Shown: positions 18,024 through 28,419 of the stretch, in pieces
Layout of the letters: each line of letters starts with the position of its first letter
How positions within the stretch are numbered: position 1 is the first letter of the stretch
Source of the DNA: an uncultured Methanolobus sp.
GTDB lineage: Archaea > Halobacteriota > Methanosarcinia > Methanosarcinales > Methanosarcinaceae
Length of the DNA: 64,000 bases
Assembly (NCBI RefSeq): GCF_963665675.1
Contig: NZ_OY762426.1
Location: 434,001 to 498,000 of the forward strand
Reading direction: 5' to 3'
Notes under the pieces: generated by a model
Seen by the model: only the letters and a program-made list of their open reading frames with translations
Databases searched by the model: none
Told to the model about the DNA's origin: nothing
Translations under genes and position numbers: made by a program

Positions 18024-21000
18024 ATGAAACAAAACATAATCAAAAACTGGATCATGGTAAGCATGGTCCTGTTGCTGATGCTATCCCTTGTGGGCATAGT
18101 TTCGGCGCATAATGTAACGATTAGCAGAACAATAACACCAAGCACTGTCAATACAGGTGAATCTTTTGATGTAATCATCGACCTTAATATCACAGGTAGC
18201 CTTGGCGGTAGCAATATGGCCACGGTAACGGAAAACTATTCCGAGAACGACTGGACTATCAGCAATATCACCGCAGATGCAGCTTTCACGAAATATATCG
18301 ACGGTACTCCAGGCATGTACCAGTGGGGTACCGGACTGAGTTCACTGCCACTAGGCAGTTACCAGATATCCTACACAATGACTGTGCCATCCGGTGAAAC
18401 CTCTGGTGATTACACTATTGAAGGTTATTATGAGGATGTTGATCATTCTGATGACGATGATCTTTCAGATCCGAAGGTCCTTACTAAAGGTGATAGCATT
18501 GTGACTATCGACGGGGGCGTTCTCAATATTTATTCAACAGCAATGGGAAATACTAATCCCGGAGCGCCTGACCCTGGAATTCCAGGATTTGTAGGCCCCA
18601 ACGGTGATGGTAAGACCGAGTTCGGTACTGTGAACCCTATATTTATAACCTGGGCCAGCTCGCTCGTGGACTACACTCCAGCTAACCAGGAGATCGATAC
18701 AGGATTTACTACCACCACTAGGCCCCTTGGTCCGGTGACCGGTGATAACTTAGATATAATCAGTCTGGGAGACCTCGATCAAGATCAGATAAATGCAGGT
18801 GAACTACCGGGGTCAGCGACTCTCGGGTTCGACTTACCTATAGGTAACGGCGAAGGACCGGACTTCGCAGTTTTTGAGAACGGTTTCCTTTCAGGCAGTG
18901 TAGGAAATATATTTGCAGAGTTCGCTTATGTGGAAGTATCCACTGATGGCGGCGTTTTTGCACGCTTCCCGTCAAAATTCCTGGCTTCAGGTGAGGGGGA
19001 AGTAGGAGGATATGGAAACGGAGACCCTACTTATGTATACAATCTAGCAGGGAAGCACGTCAATGCTTATGGCGATTCCTGGGGCACACCCTTTGATCTG
19101 AGCACCCTTGAGCAGGCACCCGAAGTGCTGAATGGGAGCGTTGACCTAAACTCCATCAACTACGTCCGTCTCGTGGATATTCCGGGCAGTGGAGACTTCA
19201 AGGATTCTCTGGGCAACTCCATCTATGATGCCTGGGTAACCTGGGGTACAGGTGGATTTGACTTAGAGGCAGTTGGTGTCATAAACGTTGGTGTGGTTGA
19301 TGCACCAGTGGCTAACTTCACCGCCGATGTGACCTCTGGAATCGCACCGCTTACAGTACAGTTCAATGATGAGAGTACTGGTGTAATAATACTTGACTAT
19401 GCCTGGGATTTCAATGACGATGGGATTGTGGACTCAACCTTACAGAACCCCGAGTTCACCTATGAGACTGCCGGTACATACACTGTCTCATTGACGGTAT
19501 CTAACACCGGTGGATCGAGCACCGAAACCAAGACCGATTACATCGTCTCAGTCCTGCCGGACTCACCTGTAGCCTATTTCTCAGTAGATATGACCAGTGG
19601 CGCCGCTCCGCTGACTGTGCAGTTCACTGATCTTACTACCAACAAACCAATCAGCTGGGCCTGGGACTTCGAGTCCGATGGCATAATCGACTCACACGAG
19701 CAGAATCCCTCCTGGACATATGATACCACTGGTAACTATACAGTGACTCTGACCGCCTCTAATCTGGTGGCTTCGGATACTGTCACCAGGATCAATCTTA
19801 CCTCCGTAATAAATTTGCCACCGATGGCTGATTTCTCAGCTGATTCGTTTGTTACTTTAATAGGACACAGTGTACAGTTCACTGACCTGTCTACGAACTC
19901 TCCTACCTCCTGGCAATGGGACTTCAACAATGACGGTGTAGTTGACAGTACGATGCAGAATCCGAACTACACATATACTACCGCAGGAACATACACTGTC
20001 AACCTTACAGTGAGCAACCCTGCAGGAAGTGGTGATGAAGTCAAGAGCGACTACATCGTCGTGTGGGAGCAGGCATCTCCGGCCAGTAATTTTACCTACA
20101 CAAGCGACGGCAGTTCTGTCACCATCACTAAATACACCGGCTCGGATAGTATTGTCATAATACCCGCGGAGATAGAGGGGTTGCCGGTGACCACCGTTGG
20201 CTCCAGGACGTTCCAAGGTTGCTCTGCTCTGACCACAGTGATCATCCCCGACAGCGTTACAACCATTGGGAGTTACGCATTCCAGAGTTGCTCCGGTTTG
20301 ACTACAGTGATCATCCCCGACAGCGTCACAACCATTGGGAGTTACGCATTCCAGAGTTGCTCCGGTTTGGCTACAGTGATTATCCCCGACAGCGTCACCA
20401 GTATCGCCACCAGCGCGTTCCAAGATTGCTCCACTCTGACCGCGATAGATGTCGATCCCGACAACAGTGTGTACGCCAGTGTCGACGGAATCCTGTACGA
20501 CAAGGATCTCACATCGTTGATACAATGTCCCTCAGGAAAAACCGGTTCTGTAACCATCCCCGACAGTATCATATCCTTCGGCGACCGTGCATTCTACGGC
20601 TGCACCGGCCTTACCTCTGTGACTATCCCGGACGGCGTCACCACCATCGGCGACTATCCGTTCTACGGCTGCTCCGGCCTGACATCATTGACCATCCCCG
20701 ACAGTGTCCCCAGTATCGGTGCCAGCGCATTCTTCAGATGCACCAACCTGACCTCGTTGACCATAGGAAACAGTGTCATCAGCATCGGTAATTTTGCGTT
20801 CAAGGACTGCTCTGCTCTGACCTCTGTGACCATTCCGGACAGTGTCACCGGCATCGGCATTGGTGCTTTCCGAAGCTGCTCTGCATTGACCTCTGTGACC
20901 ATCGGCAGTGGAGTAAAGTCAATAAGCAGTTCCGTTTTCTCTAGTTGCCCCTCCTTGAATACGATCGATGTTGATACCGATAACAGTGTGTACGCCAGCA

Positions 21001-22343
21001 TCGACGGCGTCCTGTACGACAAGAAACTCACAACGTTGATACAATGTCCATCTGGCAAAACCGGTTCAATAACCATCCCCGACAGCGTCACCAGCATCGG
21101 TACCACTGCTCTCAGTGATTGTGCTCTGACCGCGTTTGAGGTCGATAATGATAACAGTGTGTATTCCAGTATCGATGGAATTCTGTACGACAAGGACATC
21201 ACAACGTTGATACAATGTCCTTCAGAAAAGACTGGTTCTGTGATCATCCCTGATAGCGTCACCAGCATTGGCAATTCTGCTTTCGCTGGTTGCTCCGGTC
21301 TGACCACGTTGAGCATTCCCGACAATGTCACCAGTATCGGTACCCGTGCGTTCCGCGACTGTACCGCCCTGACCTCTGTGACCATCCCCGACAGCGTCAC
21401 CAGCGTTGCTTCCAATGTGTTCCGCAGTTGCACTGCTCTGACCTCTGTGACCATCCCTGACAGCGTCACCAGCATTGATGGTACTGCGTTCTACGGCTGC
21501 ACCGGCCTTACCTCAATGATCATCCCAGGCAGCGTCACCGACATTGGTGCCAGTGCGTTCTACGGCTGCACCAACCTGACCTCGCTGACGTTCATGGGCA
21601 ATGCTCCTTCTTCAGTGAACAGAAATTGGGCGTATGGAGCGACTACTGATCTGGTAGCTTACTACCATCCGGGTGCCACCGGCTTCACCACGCCTACCTG
21701 GGAGGGTGTTTCATGCTACCCGATTCTTCCGGTACTATCCTTCGTGCCTGTGGATGCTGAAGTAATCGATGGCCAGACCACCGAGATTGTCATCAGCGTA
21801 GACTCACTGCCAGATGGTCTTTCAGGCTATGAGCTTACCGTGGATATCGGCGACCCGGCAATTGCCGAGATAGTAGGCATCGAATATCCTGACTGGGTAT
21901 CCATTTCCGACAACTCCAGTCTGCCAAACGGTTCTATCTACATAAAGGCAGTTGACGGAAACAATGCGATAGAAGCAGGTGCAGAGAACGTCGTACTTGC
22001 AACTCTCACTGTTAACGGAAAAGACATGGGAACTACAAACTTCACTCTTGGTGTCAAAAGGCTTGACGACGACACAGGTGCAGAGATCAATGCTACACTT
22101 GAGATTGGAACCCTCGAGGTCACCAGAACACCGATTCCAGGTCATACTAACTCTCCCCGTGACCTTGACGGTGATGGACTCTACGAGGATCTCACAGGCG
22201 ACGGTGTCTGCAGTTTCGTGGACGTAGAAGTACTATTCTACCAGATGGACTGGATAGAGGCAAACATGCCATCAAAGGTTGATTACAACGGCAATGGCAG
22301 GGTTGACTTCGATGATGTGGTAGCCCTGTTCGATATGGTGTGA
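18024..22343 (+). CDS. Giant surface adhesin 2: Ig-like, FENGF domain, 3 PKD, BspA-type LRR, cohesin-like, dockerin
   Basis: A 1439-aa paralogue with the same layout as adhesin 1. The first 170 residues are almost identical to it. PKD domains begin near residues 428, 515 and 600. About 22 leucine-rich repeats cover 690-1215, with four 'VYASVDGxLYDK'-type interruptions. The cohesin-like domain starts near 1237 and the dockerin near 1378. At the three diagnostic C-terminal sites it carries VGIEYP, DDTGAE and PGHTNS. The end of the LRR region (FMGNAPSSVN, then NWAYGATTDLV) matches adhesin 1, whereas the LRR core differs. Start ATG follows GAAGG by 7 nt. Expected at the cell surface; ligand unknown. 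Confidence 0.88.
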   Translation: MKQNIIKNWIMVSMVLLLMLSLVGIVSAHNVTISRTITPSTVNTGESFDVIIDLNITGSLGGSNMATVTENYSENDWTISNITADAAFTKYIDGTPGMYQWGTGLSSLPLGSYQISYTMTVPSGETSGDYTIEGYYEDVDHSDDDDLSDPKVLTKGDSIVTIDGGVLNIYSTAMGNTNPGAPDPGIPGFVGPNGDGKTEFGTVNPIFITWASSLVDYTPANQEIDTGFTTTTRPLGPVTGDNLDIISLGDLDQDQINAGELPGSATLGFDLPIGNGEGPDFAVFENGFLSGSVGNIFAEFAYVEVSTDGGVFARFPSKFLASGEGEVGGYGNGDPTYVYNLAGKHVNAYGDSWGTPFDLSTLEQAPEVLNGSVDLNSINYVRLVDIPGSGDFKDSLGNSIYDAWVTWGTGGFDLEAVGVINVGVVDAPVANFTADVTSGIAPLTVQFNDESTGVIILDYAWDFNDDGIVDSTLQNPEFTYETAGTYTVSLTVSNTGGSSTETKTDYIVSVLPDSPVAYFSVDMTSGAAPLTVQFTDLTTNKPISWAWDFESDGIIDSHEQNPSWTYDTTGNYTVTLTASNLVASDTVTRINLTSVINLPPMADFSADSFVTLIGHSVQFTDLSTNSPTSWQWDFNNDGVVDSTMQNPNYTYTTAGTYTVNLTVSNPAGSGDEVKSDYIVVWEQASPASNFTYTSDGSSVTITKYTGSDSIVIIPAEIEGLPVTTVGSRTFQGCSALTTVIIPDSVTTIGSYAFQSCSGLTTVIIPDSVTTIGSYAFQSCSGLATVIIPDSVTSIATSAFQDCSTLTAIDVDPDNSVYASVDGILYDKDLTSLIQCPSGKTGSVTIPDSIISFGDRAFYGCTGLTSVTIPDGVTTIGDYPFYGCSGLTSLTIPDSVPSIGASAFFRCTNLTSLTIGNSVISIGNFAFKDCSALTSVTIPDSVTGIGIGAFRSCSALTSVTIGSGVKSISSSVFSSCPSLNTIDVDTDNSVYASIDGVLYDKKLTTLIQCPSGKTGSITIPDSVTSIGTTALSDCALTAFEVDNDNSVYSSIDGILYDKDITTLIQCPSEKTGSVIIPDSVTSIGNSAFAGCSGLTTLSIPDNVTSIGTRAFRDCTALTSVTIPDSVTSVASNVFRSCTALTSVTIPDSVTSIDGTAFYGCTGLTSMIIPGSVTDIGASAFYGCTNLTSLTFMGNAPSSVNRNWAYGATTDLVAYYHPGATGFTTPTWEGVSCYPILPVLSFVPVDAEVIDGQTTEIVISVDSLPDGLSGYELTVDIGDPAIAEIVGIEYPDWVSISDNSSLPNGSIYIKAVDGNNAIEAGAENVVLATLTVNGKDMGTTNFTLGVKRLDDDTGAEINATLEIGTLEVTRTPIPGHTNSPRDLDGDGLYEDLTGDGVCSFVDVEVLFYQMDWIEANMPSKVDYNGNGRVDFDDVVALFDMV

Positions 22344-22378
22344 GGTGAAGAAACAGGAATATAAACAGATTGGAGCAC

Positions 22379-22437
22379 GAGTCAGGAAAAAAGGAATGGA
22401 TATTACCTCCTTTTCCTGACTCTCTCCTGATTTTTTT
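22379..22437 (+). terminator. Hairpin plus T-run after giant gene 2
   Basis: GAGTCAGGAAAA and TTTTCCTGACTC (ending 22422) form the stem, followed by seven T at 22431-22437. It lies within trailer cassette 2 (22344-22493). Confidence 0.78.
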
Positions 22438-22493
22438 ACTTGTGGCAGATTAAGCATCTGAAAGTAAAAAACGTCTTTAACGAGGTGATTACA

Positions 22494-22670
22494 TTGAAAA
22501 TATCAATAATTTTACTGAGTTTGGTATTGCTCGTTTCGTCAGCAATGCGGGAGAAACAACAAATAACAGACTTAATGAGTTCAATAAATGTACCGGAAAC
22601 AGGTGCACTGGTCACCATCAGCAATGCCATTGACAACTACAATGTATGGATTCACTCCCAACTGATGTAA
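22494..22670 (+). CDS. 58-aa secreted peptide with PETG/YNxW tail (or deletion remnant)
   Basis: A TTG-start ORF with a strong GAGGTGAT site upstream. Residues 1-18 are a signal peptide (MKISIILLSLVLLVSSAM). The C-terminal 25 residues (PETGALVTISNAIDNYNVW, then six more ending in LM) align with the tail of the 1082-aa protein (PETGEYITSGKVIALYNAW ... QPM). It therefore looks like a signal peptide joined almost directly to that tail. The copy at 35631 is in frame and nearly identical; the copy at 28006 is frameshifted. Two intact copies argue that it may be expressed; the frameshifted one argues for decay. Confidence 0.45.
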   Translation: MKISIILLSLVLLVSSAMREKQQITDLMSSINVPETGALVTISNAIDNYNVWIHSQLM

Positions 22671-22680
22671 TTACGTTCAT

Positions 22681-22908
22681 GGCAGCAACTCAGAGTTGCT
22701 GCCTGATTATTTAGTCTCAGAAAAAAAAAGCGAAGATATGTGAGAACAGGATAGGAAAGGCTAAAGGGAAAGATATTTTCCATTTCCTTCTTCCCTTTTC
22801 TTCCTCTGATCTATACCTGTTCTCTGAATTTCCCGCAGAAAGAGACTCTTACTGCAGCAATGTTTTGTTGTTGCCGTAATGCTATATTAAATATACGAAG
22901 GGTACGAT
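22681..22908 (+). repeat. Leader cassette 3, before giant gene 3
   Basis: A 228-bp copy: GGCAGCAACT/AGTTGCTGCC hairpin 22681-22703, long inverted repeat 22742-22824, GCAGCAA/TTGTTGC hairpin near 22856, then CTATATTAAATATACGAAGG before the ATG. It appears identical to the cassette at 35818, offset exactly 13,137 bp. Confidence 0.78.
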
Positions 22909-25900
22909 ATGAAACAAAACATAATCAAACACGGGATCATGGTAAGCATGGTCCTGTTGCTGATGCTATCCCTTGTGGGCATAGTTTCGGCGCATAATGT
23001 AACGATTAGCAGAACAATAACACCAAGCACTGTCAATACAGGTGAATCTTTTGATGTAATCATCGACCTCAATCTCACAGGCACCCTTGGCGGTAGCAAT
23101 ATGGCCACGGTAACGGAAAACTATTCCGAGAACGACTGGACTATCAGCAATATCACCGCAGATGCAGCTTTCACGAAATATATCGACGGTACTCCAGGCA
23201 TGTACCAGTGGGGTACCGGACTGAATTCACTGCCACTAGGCAGTTACCAGATATCCTACACAATGACTGTGCCATCCGATGAAACCTCTGGTGATTACAC
23301 TATTGAAGGGTATTATGAGGATGTTGATCATTCTGATGACGATGATCTTTCAGATCCGAAGGTCCTTACTACAGGTGATAGCATTGTGACTATCGACGGG
23401 GGCGTTCTCAATATTTATTCAACAGCAATGGGAAATACTAATCCCGGAGCGCCTGATCCTGGAATTCCAGGATTTGTAGGTCCTAACGGTGATGGTAAGA
23501 CCGACTGCGGCGCCGTGAACCCTACATTTATAACCTGGGCCAGCACGGTCGTGGACTACTCTCCTGCTAATCAGGAGATGGATAGCGGTTTTGCTAATCC
23601 GGGCAGGGCTCTCGGTCCGGTGACCGGTGATAACTTCGACATCGTCAGTCTGGGAGATCTCGATCAAGATCAAATAAATGCAGGAGAACTATCTGGATCC
23701 GTAACTCTTGGATTTGATTTACCTATAGCCAACGGCGAAGGACCGGACCTGGCAGTTTTTGAAAATGGTTTCATGGTTTCAGACACGGACAGAGTATTTG
23801 CCGAGCTAGGTTATGTAGAAGTATCCACTGACGGCATCGTCTTCGCGCGCTTCCCGTCGGTATACCAGGCTTCCGGGGAAGTAGGTGGATATGGGAATGT
23901 AGACCCCACCTATGTATACAATCTAGTAGGGAAGCACGTCAATGCTTATGGAGATTCCTGGGGTACTCCCTTTGACCTGAACAACCTTGCACAGGCACCC
24001 GAAGTGCTGAATGGGAGCGTTGACCTAAACTCCATCAACTACGTCCGAATAGTGGATATTCCAGGTAGCGGAGACTTCAAGGACTCCCGGGGCAAACCTA
24101 TCTATGATGCCTGGGTTACTACGGGTTCAGGCGGATTAGATCTGGAGGCTGTTGGTGTCATCAATATTGGTGTGGTTAGTGCACCGGTGGCGAACTTTAC
24201 CGCTGATGTGACCTCTGGAATCGCACCGCTTACAGTACAGTTCAATGATGAGAGTACTGGTGTAATACTTGGCTATTCCTGGGATTTCAATGACGATGGG
24301 ATTGTGGATTCGACCTCACAGAACCCTGAGTTTACCTATGAGACTGCCGGTACATACACAGCCTCATTGACGGTATCCAACACCGGGGGATCGAGCACCG
24401 AAACAAAAGCCGATTACATCGTCTCCGTCCTGCCGGACTCTCCAGTAGCCGATTTCTCCGTTGATGTAAACAGTGGCGCAGCTCCGCTTACTGTGCAATT
24501 CACTGATCTTACCACCAACAATCCAATCAGCTGGGACTGGGACTTCGAGTCCGATGGCATAATCGACTCACACGAGCAGAATCCCTCCTGGACATATGAT
24601 ACCGCTGGTAACTATACAGTGACTCTGACCGCCTCTAACCTGGTGGATTCGGATACTGTCACCAGGGTTAATCTGACTTCGGTTGTCAATTTACCACCGA
24701 TGGCTGATTTCTCAGCTGATCCGTTGATTACTTTAATAGGACACAGTGTACAGTTCACTGACCTGTCTACGAACTCTCCTACCTCCTGGCAGTGGGACTT
24801 CAACAATGACGGTGTAGTTGACAGTACGATGCAGAATCCGAACTACACATATACTACCGCAGGAACATACACTGTCAACCTTACAGTGAGCAACCCTGCA
24901 GGAAGTGGTGATGAAGTCAAGAGCGACTACATCGTCGTGTGGGAGCGGGCATCTCCGGCCAGTAATTTTACCTACACAAGCGACGGCGGTTCTGTCACCA
25001 TCACTAAATATGTAGGTGCAGATGGTATTGTCATAATACCCGCAAAGATCGAGGGACTGCCTGTTACTACTATCGGCGCCAGAGCTTTCCGTGATTGCTC
25101 AGGACTGACCACAGTGATCATACCGGACAGCGTTACAACCATTGGCGATTATGCATTCCAGGGTTGCTCAGGACTGACAACTGCAACCATACCGGACAGT
25201 GTAACAACCATCAGCAAGTATGCATTCCGCAAATGCTCTGCTCTGACCACAGTGACAATCGGCAGTGGTGTCACTACTATTGGCTCCAGTGCTTTCCGTG
25301 ATTGCTCAGGACTGACAACTGTAACTATACCGGACAGTGTCACAACCATCGACACCAGCGCTTTCCAGGATTGCTCTGGATTGACGACCGTAACTATCGG
25401 CAGCGGGGTTACGAGCATCGGTGGGGTTACAAGCCGCAGCACCTTTGTGTTCTCTGGCTGCTCTGCTCTGACAGTGATCGATGTCGATACCGATAACATT
25501 GCATACACTAGCATCGACGGAATTTTGTACAGCAAAGATGTCACGTCTTTGATACGATGCACGTCAGGAAAGACCGGTTCAATATCCGTACCAAAAGGCG
25601 TCACAACCATCGGTGACTACGCATTCTTCGGTTGTGCCGCTATGACAACAGTGGATATCCCGGACAGTGTTACCAGCATCGGCACCCATGCGTTCTCAGA
25701 TTGCTCTGCTCTGACCGCGATCAATGTCAATATCGATAACAGTGTGTACTCCAGCACTGATGGAATCCTGTACAACAAGAACATCACAACTTTGATACGA
25801 TGTCCGACAGGAAAAACCGATTCTGTAACCATTCCGGACGGTGTCACGACCATCGACTCCGATGCGTTCTACAGCTGCTCCGGACTGACCTCAGTGACCA

Positions 25901-27855
25901 TTCCGGATGGTGTCACAACCATCGGCCCCTACGCATTCTACAGCTGCTCCGGACTGACCACAGTGATCATACCGGACAGCGTTACAACCATCGGTCATTA
26001 CACATTCTATGCTTGCTCCGGACTGACCTCGGTGACCATTCCAGACGGTGTCACAACCGTCGACACCTGCACATTCAGTAGCTGCACTAACCTGACCTCG
26101 GTGAACATCGGCAGTGGTGTCACCAGCATAGGTTTCTGGTCGTTCAGGGGCTGCTCCGGACTGATAACATTGACCATCCCTGACAATGTTACCAGCATCG
26201 GTAGCAGTGCGTTCGAGGGCTGCACTGACCTTAGCTCTTTGACCATAGGAAACAGTGTCATCACTATCGATAGTAGCGCATTCAAAGGCTGCAGTGCCCT
26301 GACTTCTGTGGACATCGGAAACAATGTCACCACCATCGGCAGCAAAGCGTTCTGGGGATGTAACGCACTTCCCTCAGTAACCATCCCTGACAGCGTCACC
26401 GAAATAAGTGACAGCGCATTCCAGGGCTGCAGCGCCCTCACTTCTGTGGACATCGGAAACAATGTCACCACCATCGGCATGAGCGCATTCCGCTACTGTA
26501 CCGCACTTCCCTCGGTAGCCATCCCTTGCAACGTCACCGATATCAGTAGCAGTGCTTACTCTGATTGCCCCGCTCTGGCCGCAATCAATGTCGATACCAA
26601 TAACAGTGTGTACGCCAGTATTGACGGAATCCTGTACGACAAGGACATCACAACGTTGATACTATGTCCGTTAGGAAAGACCGATTCTGTAACCATCCCG
26701 GATAGTGTTACCAGCATCGGTGATGGTGCGTTCTACGGCTGCAGCGGCCTGACCTCGCTGACCCTTGGAAACAACGTTACCAGCATCGGTACCAATGCAT
26801 TACGTGACTGCAGTGCCCTGACTTCGATGACTATAGGAAACAATGTCACCAGTATTGGCAGCTATGCGTTCAGGGGATGTATTGGCCTGACATCCATGAC
26901 TCTGCCAGATGCCATCACCGAAATCAGCTCTATTTTCTACGGCTGTAACAACCTTAGCTCGGTGATTCTACCGAACAGCGTCACTGAAATCGGCAACAGT
27001 GCATTCCGTGGCTGCAGCGGCCTGACCTCGCTGACTATTCCGGAAAACGTTACCGAAATAGGTAGCTATGCGTTCCGCGATTGCCCTAACCTGACTTCGC
27101 TGGTATTCACTGGCAATGCTCCTTCTTCAGTGAACAGCCGTGCATTCCGCGACAGTACGAATGTGGTAGCTTACTACCAGCCGAGTGCCACCGGCTTCAC
27201 AACCCCTGAGTGGGAAGGAATCCCATGCTACCCGATTCTTCCGGTACTTTCCTTCGTCCCGGAGGAAGCTGAAGTCATCGATGGCCAGACCACCGAGATT
27301 GTCATCAGCGTAGACTCACTGCCAGGTGGTCTTTCAGGCTATGAGCTTACCGTGGATATCGACGACCCGGCAATTGCCGAGATAGTGGACGTCAGTTATC
27401 CTGACTGGGTATCCATTTCCGACAACTCCAGTCTGCCAAATGGTTCTATCTACATAAAGGCAGTTGACGGAAACAATGCGATAGAAGCAGGTGCTGAGGA
27501 CGTCGTACTTGCAACTCTCACTGTTACCGGAAAAGACATGGGAACTACCAACTTCACTCTTGGTGTCAAAAGGCTTGACGACGACATAGGTTCCCAGATC
27601 AATGCTACACTTGAGATAGGAACCCTCGAGGTCACCAGAACACCGATTCCAGGTCATACTAACTCTCCACGTGACCTTGACGGTGATGGACTCTACGAGG
27701 ATCTCACAGGCGACGGTGTCTGCAGTTTCGTGGACGTAGAAGTACTATTCTACCAGATGGACTGGATAGAGGCAAACATGCCATCAAAGGTTGATTACAA
27801 CGGCAATGGCAGGGTTGACTTCGATGATGTGGTAGCCCTGTTCGATATGGTGTGA
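22909..27855 (+). CDS. Giant surface adhesin 3: Ig-like, FENGF domain, 3 PKD, longest BspA-type LRR array, cohesin-like, dockerin
   Basis: A 1648-aa paralogue, the longest of the LRR type. Signal peptide 1-29, Ig-like domain, FENGF domain (170-420), PKD domains from about 425, 510 and 596, then an LRR array at 687-1424 (about 32 repeats). This array also uses the variant repeats 'IGNNVTTIG' and 'IPDGVTTIG', uncommon in the other copies. Cohesin-like domain from about 1446, dockerin from about 1587. At the three diagnostic C-terminal sites it has VDVSYP, DDIGSQ and PGHTNS. Its first 60 codons and upstream 400 bp match adhesin 5 almost base for base. Cell-surface adhesin is the likely role. Confidence 0.88.
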   Translation: MKQNIIKHGIMVSMVLLLMLSLVGIVSAHNVTISRTITPSTVNTGESFDVIIDLNLTGTLGGSNMATVTENYSENDWTISNITADAAFTKYIDGTPGMYQWGTGLNSLPLGSYQISYTMTVPSDETSGDYTIEGYYEDVDHSDDDDLSDPKVLTTGDSIVTIDGGVLNIYSTAMGNTNPGAPDPGIPGFVGPNGDGKTDCGAVNPTFITWASTVVDYSPANQEMDSGFANPGRALGPVTGDNFDIVSLGDLDQDQINAGELSGSVTLGFDLPIANGEGPDLAVFENGFMVSDTDRVFAELGYVEVSTDGIVFARFPSVYQASGEVGGYGNVDPTYVYNLVGKHVNAYGDSWGTPFDLNNLAQAPEVLNGSVDLNSINYVRIVDIPGSGDFKDSRGKPIYDAWVTTGSGGLDLEAVGVINIGVVSAPVANFTADVTSGIAPLTVQFNDESTGVILGYSWDFNDDGIVDSTSQNPEFTYETAGTYTASLTVSNTGGSSTETKADYIVSVLPDSPVADFSVDVNSGAAPLTVQFTDLTTNNPISWDWDFESDGIIDSHEQNPSWTYDTAGNYTVTLTASNLVDSDTVTRVNLTSVVNLPPMADFSADPLITLIGHSVQFTDLSTNSPTSWQWDFNNDGVVDSTMQNPNYTYTTAGTYTVNLTVSNPAGSGDEVKSDYIVVWERASPASNFTYTSDGGSVTITKYVGADGIVIIPAKIEGLPVTTIGARAFRDCSGLTTVIIPDSVTTIGDYAFQGCSGLTTATIPDSVTTISKYAFRKCSALTTVTIGSGVTTIGSSAFRDCSGLTTVTIPDSVTTIDTSAFQDCSGLTTVTIGSGVTSIGGVTSRSTFVFSGCSALTVIDVDTDNIAYTSIDGILYSKDVTSLIRCTSGKTGSISVPKGVTTIGDYAFFGCAAMTTVDIPDSVTSIGTHAFSDCSALTAINVNIDNSVYSSTDGILYNKNITTLIRCPTGKTDSVTIPDGVTTIDSDAFYSCSGLTSVTIPDGVTTIGPYAFYSCSGLTTVIIPDSVTTIGHYTFYACSGLTSVTIPDGVTTVDTCTFSSCTNLTSVNIGSGVTSIGFWSFRGCSGLITLTIPDNVTSIGSSAFEGCTDLSSLTIGNSVITIDSSAFKGCSALTSVDIGNNVTTIGSKAFWGCNALPSVTIPDSVTEISDSAFQGCSALTSVDIGNNVTTIGMSAFRYCTALPSVAIPCNVTDISSSAYSDCPALAAINVDTNNSVYASIDGILYDKDITTLILCPLGKTDSVTIPDSVTSIGDGAFYGCSGLTSLTLGNNVTSIGTNALRDCSALTSMTIGNNVTSIGSYAFRGCIGLTSMTLPDAITEISSIFYGCNNLSSVILPNSVTEIGNSAFRGCSGLTSLTIPENVTEIGSYAFRDCPNLTSLVFTGNAPSSVNSRAFRDSTNVVAYYQPSATGFTTPEWEGIPCYPILPVLSFVPEEAEVIDGQTTEIVISVDSLPGGLSGYELTVDIDDPAIAEIVDVSYPDWVSISDNSSLPNGSIYIKAVDGNNAIEAGAEDVVLATLTVTGKDMGTTNFTLGVKRLDDDIGSQINATLEIGTLEVTRTPIPGHTNSPRDLDGDGLYEDLTGDGVCSFVDVEVLFYQMDWIEANMPSKVDYNGNGRVDFDDVVALFDMV

Positions 27856-27890
27856 GGTGAAGAAACAGGAATATAAACAGATTGGAGCAC

Positions 27891-27949
27891 GAGTCAGGAA
27901 AAGAGGAATGGATATTACTTCCTTTTCCTGACTCTCTCCTGATTTTTTT
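27891..27949 (+). terminator. Hairpin plus T-run after giant gene 3
   Basis: GAGTCAGGAAAA at 27891 pairs with TTTTCCTGACTC ending at 27934; seven T at 27943-27949. It lies within trailer cassette 3 (27856-28005). Confidence 0.78.
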
Positions 27950-28005
27950 ACTTGTGGCAGATTAAGCATCTGAAAGTAAAAAACGTCTTTAACGAGGTGA
28001 TTACA

Positions 28006-28183
28006 TTGAAAATATCAATCATTTTACTGAGTTTGGTATTGCCCGTTTTGTCAGCAATGGCAGGAGAAACAACAAATAACAGACTTAATGAGTTCGATAA
28101 ATGTACCGGAAACAGGTGCACTGGTCACCATCAGCAATACCATTGACAACTACAATGTATGGAGTCAATCACAACCGATGTAA
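28006..28183 (+). pseudogene. Frameshifted copy of the 58-aa tail peptide
   Basis: Same TTG start and signal peptide as the ORFs at 22494 and 35631, but GCAATGGCAGGAG replaces GCAATGCGGGAG, one base longer. The signal-peptide frame therefore ends early at 28146 after MAGETTNNRLNEF. The tail frame (PETGALVTISNTIDNYNVW, then SQSQPM and stop at 28183) is still intact. SQSQPM is closer to the YTQPM end of the 1082-aa protein than the other copies are, so this copy may keep an older sequence. Confidence 0.5.
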
Positions 28184-28193
28184 TTACGTTCAT

Positions 28194-28419
28194 GGCAGCA
28201 ACTCAGGGTTGCTGCCTGATTATTTAGTCTCAGAAAAAAAGCGAAGATATGTGAGAACAGGATAGGAAAGGCTAAAGGGAAAGATATTTTCCATTTCCTT
28301 CTTCCCTTTTCTTCCTCTGATCTATTCCTGTTCTCTGAATTTCCCGCAGAAAGAGACTCTTACTGCAGCAATGTTTCGTTGTTGCCGTAGTGCTATATAA
28401 GAAATACGAAGGCTATGAT
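28194..28419 (+). repeat. Leader cassette 4, before giant gene 4
   Basis: A 226-bp copy: hairpin 28194-28216, long inverted repeat 28253-28335, GCAGCAA/TTGTTGC hairpin near 28365, then CTATATAAGAAATACGAAGG before the ATG at 28420. Confidence 0.75.

Noticed and set aside
20663..21475. 270-codon and similar long open frames on the minus strand across the LRR regions
   Set aside because: They repeat with the period of the LRR DNA (repeated VTLSGMVTEVRAEQ), which is an antisense by-product of the repeats on the plus strand.
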